In this document: positions 17,404 through 27,167 of the stretch, piece after piece
How positions within the stretch are numbered: the first letter of the stretch is position 1
How the letters are laid out: each line of letters begins with the position of its first letter
From: Pycnococcus provasolii
Lineage: Eukaryota; Chlorophyta; Pseudoscourfieldiophyceae; Pseudoscourfieldiales; Pycnococcaceae
Assembly: GCA_938743325.2 (NCBI GenBank)
Contig: OW568890.1
Location: 310,001 to 374,000 of the forward strand
Length of the DNA stretch: 64,000 bases
Reading direction: 5' to 3'
Notes under the pieces: model-generated
The model's database searches: none
What the model was told of the DNA's origin: nothing
The model's input: the letters and a program-made list of their open reading frames with translations, nothing else
Position numbers and translations under genes: made by a program

Positions 17404-18624
17404 ATGTCAGCCATAGTCTTCTCCATAGGTGGTAACGCACTCGCGCACTTCAAACCCGTCAACGCCATCACATCAGCAACTTCCATCACGGCGACGCAAA
17501 CACAACTTATCGCCATCGAACAAACGACGAAAGGGAACGCGCAGAGTGGTGCGACTTTGCACCATTTCAGCCACTCAAAACCTTCACTGGTAACGCGATC
17601 GTTCACGCCCGAACGCGTGACTTCTCTCGCATCAGCGGCGCCGTTCGTCATAGCTGGGGGAGTATCAGGCGTGTGCTTTGTCTGGGACGAAGACGACGGC
17701 GTGCTCGCGGCGGCGCCAAGGTGTCACCACAGGAAAGTTAACACCGTCGCGTTCAGCCCAGACGGCGCGCTCTTCGCTACGGGCGGGGACGACGCGGTCG
17801 TTCACGTGTGGAGCCTCGCACACGTGCTGGCGTGTGGTGCCGAGGCGACACCCACGGAAGCGGCGCCGCTCGTCACGTTCGCGCACCACGCGCTGCCAGT
17901 CACGGGTGCCGCATTCGGGGAGACATTTCCCAGCCCCGACGGCGTGCTTGCGAGCGTGTCCGCGGACAGATGCATTAACATACACTCCGTGCATGCAGGG
18001 CAGCTTTTGCGCTCCGTGCGAACCCCCGCCCCACTTACATGTGTTTGCGTGTGCGCGTGCGATGCTGTCGTCGCCGCGGGAGCGGAGGACGGCGCCGTGT
18101 ACGTGGTGACGCTCGTTGGAAGTCCAAGCGATCAGTCAGGAGCCGTGCGTCTCGTCGGACACCCTGGTGCGATACGCTCGCTGGCGGCTGTGCCATACCG
18201 AGGGTGCATTGTCAGCGCATGTGCGGGAGGCACGGTGCGCGTTTGGGACGTTACCGACGCAGCGCGCGGTGAGCATGACCCTGACACAGTATCCGCCACA
18301 TCGTGCGTCTCTACATGGACCCATGCTGCGAACGCCGCAGCTACCGGTGGTTCCGGTGGCGGTGGAGCGGTTGCGGCTGAGGGAGTTGAGTGCTCGTCCG
18401 TGCTTTGCATGCCATGTCCCGCAGATCTACGTGGGCGACTCTCCGCCTCGCGCGTTGGCACAACCACCGACGACGTTACAACTTTCGCCGCTGCTATTGG
18501 CGGCGACGGTGGTGGAGGCATTAATTCGAATTTGCAGCCATTCGAAAAGTACTCGAGCGTGCAGGCAAGACAAAACGCCGATCGCATTCTGTTGAGAATC
18601 GGCGCATGCGATGACAGCGACTAA
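17404..18624 (+). CDS. WD40 protein, IPI3/WDR18-like (ribosome biogenesis)
   Basis: A 406-aa WD40 propeller. FVIAGGVSGVCFVWDEDDG, then HHRKVNTVAFSPDGALFATG and DDAVVHVWSLAHVL, match the IPI3/WDR18 pattern, a subunit of the Rix1/PELP1 complex that works in ITS2 processing and 60S maturation in the nucleus. Later blades are DGVLASVSADRCINIHSV, GAVRLVGHPGAIRSL and GGTVRVWDV; the C-terminal 90 residues are Gly/Ala-rich. The ATG at 17404 (context ACCATGTCA, MSAIVFSIGG) is chosen because it fits the family N-terminus. An in-frame ATG at 17305 would add 33 Ser/His-rich residues, perhaps a targeting peptide. The orthology call is moderate, the WD40 call strong. Confidence 0.75.
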   Translation: MSAIVFSIGGNALAHFKPVNAITSATSITATQTQLIAIEQTTKGNAQSGATLHHFSHSKPSLVTRSFTPERVTSLASAAPFVIAGGVSGVCFVWDEDDGVLAAAPRCHHRKVNTVAFSPDGALFATGGDDAVVHVWSLAHVLACGAEATPTEAAPLVTFAHHALPVTGAAFGETFPSPDGVLASVSADRCINIHSVHAGQLLRSVRTPAPLTCVCVCACDAVVAAGAEDGAVYVVTLVGSPSDQSGAVRLVGHPGAIRSLAAVPYRGCIVSACAGGTVRVWDVTDAARGEHDPDTVSATSCVSTWTHAANAAATGGSGGGGAVAAEGVECSSVLCMPCPADLRGRLSASRVGTTTDDVTTFAAAIGGDGGGGINSNLQPFEKYSSVQARQNADRILLRIGACDDSD

Positions 18625-18680
18625 GATTGCTTATTCAGTAATGGAGTGTACTTTACTTTGTCCAACGGTCATCCATTGTA
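18625..18680 (+). repeat. Dispersed 3'-flanking element, copy C
   Basis: Immediately follows the WD40 stop codon: GCTTATTCAGTAATGGAGT, TTTACTTTGTCCAACGGTC, CCATTG. Its opposite strand provides the stop of the orphan exon 18653-18916. Confidence 0.75.
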
Positions 18681-18916
18681 GTTTTGCTGATCTCAAAGGC
18701 GATTTCGTCCGTCGGAGGTCCTTGGATGGAGTCGGCAACGACGGAGAGGCTCTGGAACGCATCGGACATGTCGTACAGGTAAGGAAGGTCTTTCAGGATG
18801 AATCGCCCTCCGATGCACTGCATTTTGGAGAATCCTGCAATTTTGCGTAGGTTGGTGTTGTTGACGAGCTTCAGGTTGCCGGTGATGATCGCGAGTTCGT
18901 CGAATTCGACGAGATT
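18653..18916 (-). pseudogene. Orphan exon with receptor-L-domain-like repeats
   Basis: A minus-strand frame of about 87 codons ending at TAA (18655-18653), preceded by an acceptor-like TTCTAG at 18917-18922. The peptide NLVEFDELAIITGNLKLVNN, then TNLRKIAGFSKMQCIGGRFI and LKDLPYLYDMSDAFQSL, has the L-x-x-I-x-G / L-x-N / L-x-x-I repeat of receptor L domains and related leucine-rich adhesion proteins. Third positions are almost all G/C, as in real genes here. No upstream exon was recognised within several hundred bp, and the last codons (TTMDDRWTK) run into the shared 3'-flanking element. It is probably the surviving 3' exon of a decayed or rearranged surface-protein gene; a long intron is the alternative. 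Confidence 0.45.
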
Positions 18917-18922
18917 CTAGAA

Positions 18923-19284
18923 CAGAGAGTTGTGATGCGACACTGATGGGGAGCCGTTGCAGAAACCATTTTCTGAGTGGCATCGTGGAGGGGATTTCTG
19001 GGATCCCGCTCGAACCAAGATTCAATGGCGGCGCACAACGTTCCCGGCGTTTACTTCGTGTAGGAACCTCCCGGAGGTCCCTTTTCTTAATATTTTTCAC
19101 GCCTTGCCGCCGCCGCCGCCGGACAGCTGGAGTTGAAGCTCAAGCTCCTGATTTATTATTGTAAAAAAAAGAAAGAATTCACATTACAGTAGTACTATGA
19201 ATTCACATTCACGTGAATCAATCGGAGCATTTCAGTGCTGGGTGGCGAATCAAAAACGAATCAATTTAAAATGATGTATTGGTT
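18923..19284. other. Intergenic, downstream of the GT29 gene
   Basis: AT-rich with GAATTCACATT(C) words repeated at about 19166-19210, probably the 3' UTR of the minus-strand GT29 gene. No further gene seen. Confidence 0.4.
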
Positions 19285-21336
19285 TCATGGACATATGTCG
19301 ATCGCACCCGCCAACGCGAGCAAGCGCAACACGACAGTGTCCGCAGACCAGTCATGAAACCTGCTCAAGCGCGGCGACACCGCATCTAATCGTGCCGCGA
19401 TCATCGACGTCGTGTACGAGAATCCGAATAGCGAAACGCGGTCGCATATCGATGTGGCCACAAACAGTCCGTGCAACCCGCTGTTAAGGTTGGACGGGCA
19501 CCCAAACGGCGGCATCCCGAGTCGTCTCAGGTCTTTGCGAAGCGCAAAGTACGTCGTGATGAGGTGCTTGATCATCTCCGGCGAGAAGATGTACGAGTCG
19601 CGGTGCGCCGAGCGAATGCGATTCATGAATTTGAGGCTGCCGTAGTTCCAGAATAAAAAGCTCTCGCCCTCCGTGGGATTTACCTTCGGGCCACTTATGA
19701 TCTCCGCACGCTTCTTGTTGAAGACGCGGAACGACGTCTTTGTGCCGCTGAGAGAGGATTTCGCGTAGAAGTTGAAGCGAAACACCGCGTCATGCGCGTC
19801 GATCGCCGCACCCTTTTGTCCAAACGTCAGCCCAGGACCATTACCGACGAGGGCGCACGTACGAAAGCCACGCTGGATGTCCTCCTTTGGCTTAGATGAC
19901 GCACTCAACGTGCCCTGGCTAGCCGTTTCCACATTACCAGATGTGCTCCCGCACCCCTTCGCATTCACCATAAGGCACTTGATCGACTTTTTCAACATCT
20001 TCACGCTCGCGAGGTTCGAAGCGGCGGCGCTTGCCATCTCCTCATCTGCAGCGCTGCACGCCCGTCGTTCCTGCGTAGACTTCAGACATCTCGCCAGCGC
20101 CTCCTCGGCGGGGCCACGTATGCTTTTTCTCACGCTTCTCTCGCTTGCGCATCGGCCCATGAGTGGCTTAGAACCCACCGCTAAACCTGACGATCGCCGC
20201 GACCGCGATTGAAGAAGAGAACGGCCGCGGCGGAGCGTGAGATTGCCGCTCAAGTCGTCCTCCATGACATTGAGCAGTCCCCGTGCGAGTCGTGCACGAT
20301 AGTCATTGCTCTGCGGCGTTGGCCGCGCCGCCATATTGCGTTCGAGAAGCTCCTTCGCCTGCTGGGCGTCGAACGGATTCCACGATGGAACATCTTCAGC
20401 AACGCATGCAGACTTGCGTCGCTCAGCGAGTTGCTCGCCAGTCGCCATCTTCAAGTTTGCCATGCCTCGCGGCTTGCGACGACGGGGAGCAGGGGCAGGT
20501 GGGCCGCCAGAGTCATCCACATCCTCATCTTCCGCCGCCTCCTGCTGACGCGCCGGCGGCGTCTGCGCCGCCTGCCGTCTCGTACGATCAAACATGGACG
20601 TGCGCAGCATCTCGTGCATCCTTTCAACAGCAGACGGCGTCTTTGGCTTATCCTCTTCGTTTTCGCGGAAGTTGAACGTCTCAGATTCCTCTTCCTGCAC
20701 CGGCGCCGGCTCTGGCTCCGGCTCTGGCTCTGGCGCTGGCTCCGGCTCTGGCGCTGGCGCTGGCTCCGGCTCTGGCTCCGGCGCTGGCTCCGGCTCCGGC
20801 TGCTCGCTTTGCTCGACGCGCTTTTCAGAGAGCTCCTCCTGTTTCTTCTGCTGCTGTACGTCAGGGAGCACATCCTCCTCTTCGTCGCGTTCGTCCGCTT
20901 TGTCGTCCTGAAGTGCGGGGTTCTCCGTAACCGCAGCCACACGCCCAGTTATTGTTCCGGTGGCGTCAAGGTTCCGAATCATTTCTTCGATGCCAAGTGT
21001 CTGGACGTAGCTTCTACTTCTTGTGAATGCCAAGATTTGTCCCTGAAAGAATATGGCAACGAGAAGGAAAGCGAACACGCACACGACGCAAGAGAGCGCC
21101 CGAGACATCGTCGGACTCATACCCCCCCTAGTCGATCGTCTCTCCCTGCCTCTCGACGTAGTCATGGCGTCGAACGAAAGCACTCCGCGCACGTCCGAGT
21201 CAGACGGGCTATGCAGTCCTCCGTCTCCAGACAAGGCTGCGTCACGGAGCACGCCATACTGCGTACCTGCGGAAGCGGCCGGCCCTGGCGACAAGCCTCC
21301 GCTTGGCGTGCTGCTGTTCCACGTCCACGACGGCAT
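19285..21336 (-). CDS. GT29 sialyltransferase-like glycosyltransferase, type II membrane protein
   Basis: 683 aa from ATG 21336; an in-frame ATG at 21165, only 14 residues before the membrane segment, is an alternative start. The hydrophobic anchor LSCVVCVFAFLLVAIFFQGQ implies a Golgi type II protein. The stem is long and contains a Glu-Pro/Ala-Pro repeat (20697-20803) and acidic, Gln-rich segments. The C-terminal 200 residues carry GT29 motifs: sialylmotif L (CALVGNGPGLTFGQKGAAID), sialylmotif S (CPSNLNSGLHGLFVATSICD) and motif VS (HDWSADTVVLRLL) with its essential His. Plant and algal GT29 enzymes need not use sialic acid, so the donor is open. The frame stays open upstream to 21888 over the neighbour's end, which I regard as chance. 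Confidence 0.85.
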   Translation of the reverse strand: MPSWTWNSSTPSGGLSPGPAASAGTQYGVLRDAALSGDGGLHSPSDSDVRGVLSFDAMTTSRGRERRSTRGGMSPTMSRALSCVVCVFAFLLVAIFFQGQILAFTRSRSYVQTLGIEEMIRNLDATGTITGRVAAVTENPALQDDKADERDEEEDVLPDVQQQKKQEELSEKRVEQSEQPEPEPAPEPEPEPAPAPEPEPAPEPEPEPEPAPVQEEESETFNFRENEEDKPKTPSAVERMHEMLRTSMFDRTRRQAAQTPPARQQEAAEDEDVDDSGGPPAPAPRRRKPRGMANLKMATGEQLAERRKSACVAEDVPSWNPFDAQQAKELLERNMAARPTPQSNDYRARLARGLLNVMEDDLSGNLTLRRGRSLLQSRSRRSSGLAVGSKPLMGRCASERSVRKSIRGPAEEALARCLKSTQERRACSAADEEMASAAASNLASVKMLKKSIKCLMVNAKGCGSTSGNVETASQGTLSASSKPKEDIQRGFRTCALVGNGPGLTFGQKGAAIDAHDAVFRFNFYAKSSLSGTKTSFRVFNKKRAEIISGPKVNPTEGESFLFWNYGSLKFMNRIRSAHRDSYIFSPEMIKHLITTYFALRKDLRRLGMPPFGCPSNLNSGLHGLFVATSICDRVSLFGFSYTTSMIAARLDAVSPRLSRFHDWSADTVVLRLLALAGAIDICP

Positions 21337-21751
21337 CGCGCGCGAGCCGGCGGAGGGTGGTATCGTGTGCGTGCAAGGGCGATGCGAGGGAGCGGGAGGT
21401 GTGCGCGGGAGGGAAGGCGAGATCGTTCCAGGGGGGATCCCGATCCGGGGGGCAGGGGAGGTGGGCAGGGGGAGAAGACCACCGGACGCACGTCCGCCGT
21501 CGAGCTCCACGAGGCCGGCTGCTGATGCCGGATGCCTGACGACGAGATGAGGGCCACCTGGAGCACATACCAAAGATCTATGGAAAGCTTTAGCGTTACC
21601 GTCTTGAGCGATTTTATGCTGCGCTGATGTGCGCGGCGCCGCGCTGACACTGAATGGCCTGGAATGGGATGAAGTGTGAATCATGGTGTGAATCATGGTG
21701 ATGTGAATTTTTTTGAGAATCGGTTTTACAACAAAGGGTGGTTCCAGCAAC
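21337..21751. other. 5' flank of GT29 and 3' flank of RING1
   Basis: GC-rich leader-like sequence next to the GT29 start. A short tandem ATTCACACCATGATTCAC motif lies at about 21676-21704 beside the RING1 stop. No gene seen. Confidence 0.4.
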
Positions 21752-22747
21752 TTACGCTCCCTGATCCGTGCTCGCACCCTCTCGCGGTCCCTCGTCGATA
21801 GGCGCCTCAAGGTAGTACAACCAGATGGCTTCGTGACTATCCTTGAAGTAACGCGAGCTTGCGTGGAGCGCCTCGAGATCCTCCTCACCCTCGAGCACCG
21901 TCAGGTCCGTCTTCGCCTTCCCATCATCTCGCGTCTGGCTGTCCACCGTGAGAGCGTTCGCGATGTACAGCGTAAGGTTCAAGGTCGTGTTGTTCCCCTC
22001 CGTGGAGTTCTTGAGCATGTTTTTGAGTGCCGCCGCGGCGTGCCTCACCTTGCACTCCTTCCCACGCGGCACGTTCACGTATGGTTTGTTTGCAGTAGGC
22101 AGACGTGACCGCGGGTGCGGATTGACTCTCATCTGCAATCCCAACGGCGTGTGATTTGTGGCAGGCACCCTCGCCCTGGTTGGTGGTACCTTCGCGCGCG
22201 TGCCTCCACCTCCACCTTTCGGCTTTTGCTTCGTCACGCCACCGGACACGGCGTGGTGTGTTTTAGCGCCTGCTCGTCCACCTGCTCGTTCAGCAGCAAC
22301 GCGCTGATGTTGTGATTGTGGTTTGTACTGTGGCAGTGTCGCTTTTGGTTCCTTGTTTGCCCTATCCTTTTGGTTTTTTGCCTCCACCTCGAGGTGTTTG
22401 TACTGCGGCGCGAACGCCTGCGCGATTTGCTCGATGCGCTTGGACTCCGCCTCTTCGTACGCTTGCACGTCTCCATATAGGAACTCAATGAGGCTATCCA
22501 TCGCTGGGTCGTTTCTCAGCCATCGCCGGCTCGGAAGACTTTCTCTGCACAGTGGACACTCGTTCGTGTCGTTCGTTCTGAGCGTGTGCTCTATGCACTC
22601 TGAGCAGAAGCGGTGCATGCAGGTGACAGCGATTTTCGTCTGCGAGAGTATGTCGTGGCATATGGCGCACTTGGTGATGTCGTCGTAGTCCTCGAGCGCG
22701 AGTGCCAGCGCGGGCGCCTGCTCCTCCTTCTTCGGCGTTTCCGCCAT
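21752..22747 (-). CDS. RING1: Polycomb RING1/RNF2-like E3 ubiquitin ligase
   Basis: A 331-aa protein starting at ATG 22747. The C3HC4 RING has Cys27, Cys30, Cys43, His45, Cys48, Cys51, Cys64 and Cys67 (KCAICHDILSQTKIAVTCMH, then RFCSECIEHTLR, ECPLCR). The sequence right after it, RRWLRNDPAMDSLIEFLYGD, then EEAESKRIEQIA, is the signature of PRC1 RING1/RING2 and plant AtRING1, which monoubiquitinate histone H2A. The middle is basic and Gly-rich; the C-terminus (LNLTLYIANAL ... EAIWLYYLEAP) looks like the RAWUL ubiquitin-like domain that binds other Polycomb subunits. The frame continues upstream to 22954 but without family support. TTAGGG repeats lie about 100 bp upstream of the ATG. Confidence 0.88.
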   Translation of the reverse strand: MAETPKKEEQAPALALALEDYDDITKCAICHDILSQTKIAVTCMHRFCSECIEHTLRTNDTNECPLCRESLPSRRWLRNDPAMDSLIEFLYGDVQAYEEAESKRIEQIAQAFAPQYKHLEVEAKNQKDRANKEPKATLPQYKPQSQHQRVAAERAGGRAGAKTHHAVSGGVTKQKPKGGGGGTRAKVPPTRARVPATNHTPLGLQMRVNPHPRSRLPTANKPYVNVPRGKECKVRHAAAALKNMLKNSTEGNNTTLNLTLYIANALTVDSQTRDDGKAKTDLTVLEGEEDLEALHASSRYFKDSHEAIWLYYLEAPIDEGPREGASTDQGA

Positions 22748-22843
22748 GGCCTGCTTCTCCTGCAGTCGGGGGAGGGAGGGCCGGAAAAAAAAGAGGGAGG
22801 GACCTCGGCAAGGGGAGAGCAGAAGGCGAGACAGAACTCCCGC

Positions 22844-22870
22844 TGTTAGGGTTAGGGTTAGGGCTAGGGA
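22844..22870 (+). repeat. Telomere-type repeats upstream of RING1
   Basis: GTTAGGG units followed by GCTAGGGATCGGG, about 100 bp upstream of the RING1 start codon. Confidence 0.85.
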
Positions 22871-23849
22871 TCGGGCTGACGGGCTCGAGATCGTCCTTGT
22901 TTTCCGTGGTGTTGTCAGCGTGAGGCCGTACGTAGTGGCGGTGCACATGTCCACTTAACAGGCCTGAGAGGAAGAATAGCCGTGGGCCGCCTGCGCCACG
23001 GCCACAGTCACTTTATTATTGAAGTACTGTTGTAGTCTGTAGTAGAGTGATATATATATGATTGATAATTTGATATGATGTTCTTTACAGAGGCAGACAG
23101 GCAGTGGGTGGTGGTTGGGTGCCAGTGTGTGACTGTGTCATGTGTGTGCCTGTGTGGACAGTGTGGTATGATCGACAGATGGTTTAGACTTTAGGGGTTT
23201 CTGGGGTATCATCTGGTTTAAAGGTGACAACTGACAAGCAGACAAGGTGTTAAATATTAATAAATGTCCGTTCTTAGCATGTTGCAGTAAACTTTCAGAT
23301 CCTCAACAAAAGTGTTTATTGTCGCTTCGCGTTGTTAGTTTTAGGGGTTCCCCCTTGGATGGGTGAGGAGCACAACCCCTTTGACTAGCCGTTGGGCTCC
23401 TGGTTGGGTCGAGACCATTCTGTGTTTTCCTGCCCTGCGTTTGTCAACGCAGTTCAGCATACAACACTCGCACGTCTGCGTGCCGAGGATCCCTAGTTTT
23501 CAAGTGGACCAGGTTAAGCCAACGCAGGATTTTGTGGGGTTTGGTAAACTTGTTGTAACCGAGGAAATCCTTTCTTGGCAACTGACTTCTCCCCACATCA
23601 ATGTATCATTAATCGTTGATTCGTTGTACTTTAATAAATGATGAGGTGGTTAATTGACTGATGGACATAATATTCTAAATTCTAATGGTCAAAAATTACA
23701 AATTAACAATATATTATTAAGACATGGCGGGGATTAGTAGGGTTATAAACTTAGTTAGAATACTAGTTATTGTGCTATTTTGATTTGGTTATCAATAAAT
23801 ATTATCAAACTGGCCAGCGACGACAACAATGACAACAAGCGATCGCAAG
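22871..23849. other. Long AT-rich intergenic region
   Basis: Between the RING1 5' end and the SEC23 3' end. It contains TATATATATGATTGATAATTT-like stretches near 23050, GTGTG-rich words at 23100-23165 and several TTAGGGG/TTTAGGGG motifs (about 23190, 23338). No ORF with coding bias and no RNA gene recognised. Confidence 0.45.
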
Positions 23850-23897
23850 AAGTTTGGACAAAGAAAATCTAGTTTCCATTACTGAATGAATGAGCGT
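23850..23897 (-). repeat. Dispersed 3'-flanking element, copy E
   Basis: On the minus strand, 12 bp after the SEC23 stop: GCTCATTCATTCAGTAATGG, then TTTTCTTTGTCCAAAC. Same order and orientation relative to its gene as the other copies. Confidence 0.7.
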
Positions 23898-23908
23898 TCT
23901 TAGCTGGG

Positions 23909-26272
23909 TCAAACATTCCCGGCAACTGCGGTACGCGCGAGATGCTCGACGAACACGGAGAACGAAACGTCGTCCGTGAAGATCACCTCGCCTGCGTTGT
24001 TTGCGGCTGTGTTATGAGTTGCTGACGGATTCAATCTCGCAAGCACGAATCGTGCTTGGCTACCATTCTGGTCGCAGTCCACGAAACGTGGCGTGGGCAT
24101 ACGGGAGTTGATCAGCGCCGATGCGTCGTTCTGAGGAACCTCCAGAAGCGCCTTAAATGCCGCGTGCTCCGGCTTTTCGTGGTAACCTGCGTCGCGCCAC
24201 TGCGCCACGGTCTGGCCGTGGAACACGACGACGTGGAAAAAAGTGTCAAGCAGAAGGATCACGTCAGGCGCGAGGCTAGACACGTCGAGAACCGCCGGCA
24301 TTCCCACTGGCGCTCCGCCGTTCGGGTTCAGGGCGTAGCGCAGCAGCGTCGGCTGAATCATCACAGCCGCGGTCGACACGCCCTCGCGATTCAGCACGGA
24401 TCTGAAGTATGCCGTCTCGTCTGGCGAAGAGTTGAACACCTGCAGGAATGGGCTACGTCTCAGGTGGAAGATGAACTGTGGATAGAGGCTCATGTACGGA
24501 CTTAGGCGGAATGTATTCGGGTCATCCTTTTGATACTCACCGTATTTCGAGCAGAGGCGAATGAGCGTTCGGTCGAGCCATCGAAGCACGTCGAAAGCAT
24601 CCTCTGTCTCGCCTCGCCACACGCTGATGCGCGCCATGAGCACGCCAGCCGCCTCCTGATCGAAGCCGGCGACAAGCTCGTCGAGGCGTGCTGGATCGCA
24701 CCAGCGCCGTGCAAGCGTGGTTACCTTTACCCTCGTCTCTCCTGTGGCTGCTGCGACGTATCTTGTTTGGAACTGCAGATAGAACGGGTCGCCTGGCCTG
24801 ATGGCGTTGTTGTGGCTCTGCACGATGTCAAAGTAGTACGCGTAGCTGCTTCGCTCGTCCACGCATCCTAATCGCCAGCTCGTCGTTCCTCCGCATCCCA
24901 CATCCGTCTCTGAAACGCGTCCCGACGCGGCGCCCGACGAGGACGCGCCCGTGGCGGCAGCGGTGACTGCGCCGATGCACCCGCTGACGCGTACTTCGCG
25001 CGTGCAGAACACGTCGGACGTCGCCTGGAAGCCCATTTTGCACTGCCCTGTTGCCGGGTCACGCTCGAACATGCTCTTTATCGTGTTCCGATACACAGGG
25101 TGATCGAACCCGTCGGCGAGAACAATCACGCCACCTGTGCGCTCCGCCGTGGGTGCCATTTCCGCGACTCCCACCTGGTCCATGGCACATGCGAACAGGT
25201 CTACCGCCACGCCGCTCGCGACTGCGCGGCTGGCGACACCCGTGAAGAATGCGTGCGACTTTTTGAAGTGCTTGGCGACGCCTGTTCCCTTGTCGAAGTC
25301 CTTGTGGCATCGAAGCGGCACGGCCATGTCAATGTCCACCATGAGTCCTGGTCCATGCGTGATGGGACCGCTGAGGAACATCATGACGCGTCCCGACGAC
25401 ACACCTCCCGCCGCCTCGAAGAGGCTGACTGCGACGTCCATAGCCGCGCCTGTACACCTCCTGGGTCGAAATCCGACGGCGACGTCCTGCGCATCAGGCT
25501 GCAGTTCGTCGAGTGCCGCCTCGAGAGCAAACTCGCACTCGCTGAGCGGCACCAAAAATCGTCCTTCGCACCCACCACTTCCGTCGTTCATCTGGTGATT
25601 TTGCTTTTGCTGCGGTGCAGTTTGGTTGGAGAGCAGCAGCATACTCGCGAGTTTGTCCTTGGGTATGGACGCGTCGCCTCGCAGCACCCATAGCTTGCTG
25701 CAGTTTCCGTACCCGAGCTCGTAGAGGTGCACGCGTTCTCCGAACGTAACGAGTCCGACTAAGCTTCGTTCAGGCAGCGATCCGATTGTCTGTTTGATGG
25801 AGTCGACGCACGCCGCCAGGTCTTCTCTGGGTTGGCACAGGTCGACAGTGAACACGAACGCGGGCGGCGGCGCGGGTGCCGTTCTGAGCGTGTACGTGAG
25901 AGAGACGTACTGCGGGAAGAGTTCTGCGGGCAGGTTCGATTCCGAGATTCCAGCGTAGTGTGCAGGGAATCCGTTGCGTGTGTGGCAGAACGGGCAGACC
26001 CACATTTTGGACGCGTAGTCGACTTGGCAGTAGCAGTTGAGGATGGATGCGCATCCTTTGCACGGCAGAGGTTCGTACGGCAGAGTTGGCGATCCTTCGA
26101 CAGCTCTGAGGGGTGAAATCATGACGCCGAAGGGTACGATTGTGCGCGATGCTTCTATTCTTGAGGATGGCCAAGCGTTCCACGACAGTCTGCACCCTTC
26201 GCTTTGCTCGAGCTGCAGGAGTGCGCTTTGCGTGTCCATCATCGTGCCACCAGACTCCGGGGTGTGCGCCAT
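23909..26272 (-). CDS. SEC23: SEC23, COPII coat GTPase-activating subunit
   Basis: A 787-aa intron-less protein starting at ATG 26272 ([15 protein letters not shown]). The zinc-ribbon has Cys71/Cys74 and Cys93/Cys96 ([10 protein letters not shown] ... WVCPFC), followed by the trunk vWA-like domain ([20 protein letters not shown]), the beta-sandwich and helical domains, and a gelsolin-like C-terminus ([20 protein letters not shown]). Length is close to the usual 765. SEC23 pairs with SEC24 in the inner COPII coat at ER exit sites and stimulates SAR1 GTP hydrolysis; the arginine finger was not pinpointed here. The open frame extends to 26530 through Pro/Cys-rich non-family sequence, rejected as start. 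A CCCTAA array lies about 225 bp upstream. Confidence 0.95.
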   Translation of the reverse strand: MAHTPESGGTMMDTQSALLQLEQSEGCRLSWNAWPSSRIEASRTIVPFGVMISPLRAVEGSPTLPYEPLPCKGCASILNCYCQVDYASKMWVCPFCHTRNGFPAHYAGISESNLPAELFPQYVSLTYTLRTAPAPPPAFVFTVDLCQPREDLAACVDSIKQTIGSLPERSLVGLVTFGERVHLYELGYGNCSKLWVLRGDASIPKDKLASMLLLSNQTAPQQKQNHQMNDGSGGCEGRFLVPLSECEFALEAALDELQPDAQDVAVGFRPRRCTGAAMDVAVSLFEAAGGVSSGRVMMFLSGPITHGPGLMVDIDMAVPLRCHKDFDKGTGVAKHFKKSHAFFTGVASRAVASGVAVDLFACAMDQVGVAEMAPTAERTGGVIVLADGFDHPVYRNTIKSMFERDPATGQCKMGFQATSDVFCTREVRVSGCIGAVTAAATGASSSGAASGRVSETDVGCGGTTSWRLGCVDERSSYAYYFDIVQSHNNAIRPGDPFYLQFQTRYVAAATGETRVKVTTLARRWCDPARLDELVAGFDQEAAGVLMARISVWRGETEDAFDVLRWLDRTLIRLCSKYGEYQKDDPNTFRLSPYMSLYPQFIFHLRRSPFLQVFNSSPDETAYFRSVLNREGVSTAAVMIQPTLLRYALNPNGGAPVGMPAVLDVSSLAPDVILLLDTFFHVVVFHGQTVAQWRDAGYHEKPEHAAFKALLEVPQNDASALINSRMPTPRFVDCDQNGSQARFVLARLNPSATHNTAANNAGEVIFTDDVSFSVFVEHLARTAVAGNV

Positions 26273-26498
26273 ACCAAACCAAACCAAAGCAAGAAGCAAC
26301 AACAACAGAGCACGCCGCGAAAGGAACAAGAACAGCAGCAGCAGCAAAAAACGCAACAAAAACAGCAACAGCGCGCGTGCGATCCAAACGGAACAAAAAA
26401 CCGACCCCCGGGGGAGAAAGAAGCGGGGGGAGGAAACGCCGGCGGAGGGAGGGGACGAACCCTGATACCAGACCAGGGGCAGGGCACGCCAATAATGC

Positions 26499-26774
26499 CT
26501 AACCCTAGCGGGCATAACCCTAATGGGCATAACCCTAACCGTCTCACCCTAACCCTCTACCCTAACCGTCTCACCCTAACCCTAACCCTCTACCCTAACC
26601 GTCTCACCCTAGCCCTAACCCTAACCCTAACCGTCTCACCCTAACCCTAACCCTCTACCCTAACCGTCTCACCCTCACCCTAACCCTCTACCCTAACCGT
26701 CTCACCCTCACCCTAACCCTCTACCCTAATTGTCTCACCCTAGCCCTAACCCTAACCCTCTACCCTAACCCTGA
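26499..26774 (-). repeat. Degenerate CCCTAA array with higher-order units
   Basis: About 275 bp of CCCTAA words interleaved with variants: CCCTAACCGTCTCA alternates with CCCTAACCCTCTA, giving a compound unit of about 27 bp repeated roughly six to eight times. It lies between SEC23 (minus) and the Rab gene (plus), about 225 bp upstream of the SEC23 ATG. Confidence 0.9.
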
Positions 26775-27167
26775 TCGTCCCTCCAAGCTCTGTAGGAATC
26801 CTATCGAGAAATAGGGGGTTCGGAGGTGCCCTATGTCTAGCACTATGTAGCCGTTGGAGTTGGACATGCCCCTCCTATTTAACTGGGGGTTCCCCTTACC
26901 CTTGTTGTCCCCCCCCTTTTCAGCTTTTTGCCATTTTCCGCCTTGTTGATGAGTCCTTTCCTTGTTGTCCCGGGAGCTGTTGCTTGCTGTTGTTCTTTGT
27001 ACAGTATCCCCCGAGACCCGACGGGTTTGCTGTTCTAAATAACTAATACAACCCTCCCCCAGTCCCCCGCCCCCTCACAGCCTCAGCGGGTGTTCCCTCT
27101 CCCTTTCAGCCTTTCTTCCTTGCTTCTCTCCTCTCGAACGGCACTCCCAACAACATAGGGTGGACCC
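26775..27167. other. Promoter region of the Rab gene
   Basis: Non-coding, with C/T-rich tracts (26900-26930, 27050-27130) leading into the Rab start codon. No gene seen. Confidence 0.4.

Noticed and set aside
21337-21888. GT29 frame open upstream, overlapping the RING1 3' end
   Set aside because: The overlap is with the genuine C-terminal codons of RING1; the peptide is low complexity and lies before the membrane anchor. Treated as a chance open frame.
22748-22954. N-terminal extension of RING1
   Set aside because: No family similarity, runs through TTAGGG repeats, and the RING1 family begins shortly before the RING.
26273-26530. Upstream extension of the SEC23 frame by 86 codons
   Set aside because: It begins at a non-ATG codon, encodes Leu/Phe/Pro-rich sequence overlapping CCCTAA-type repeats, and SEC23 family N-termini start near MAHTPES...MDTQ.
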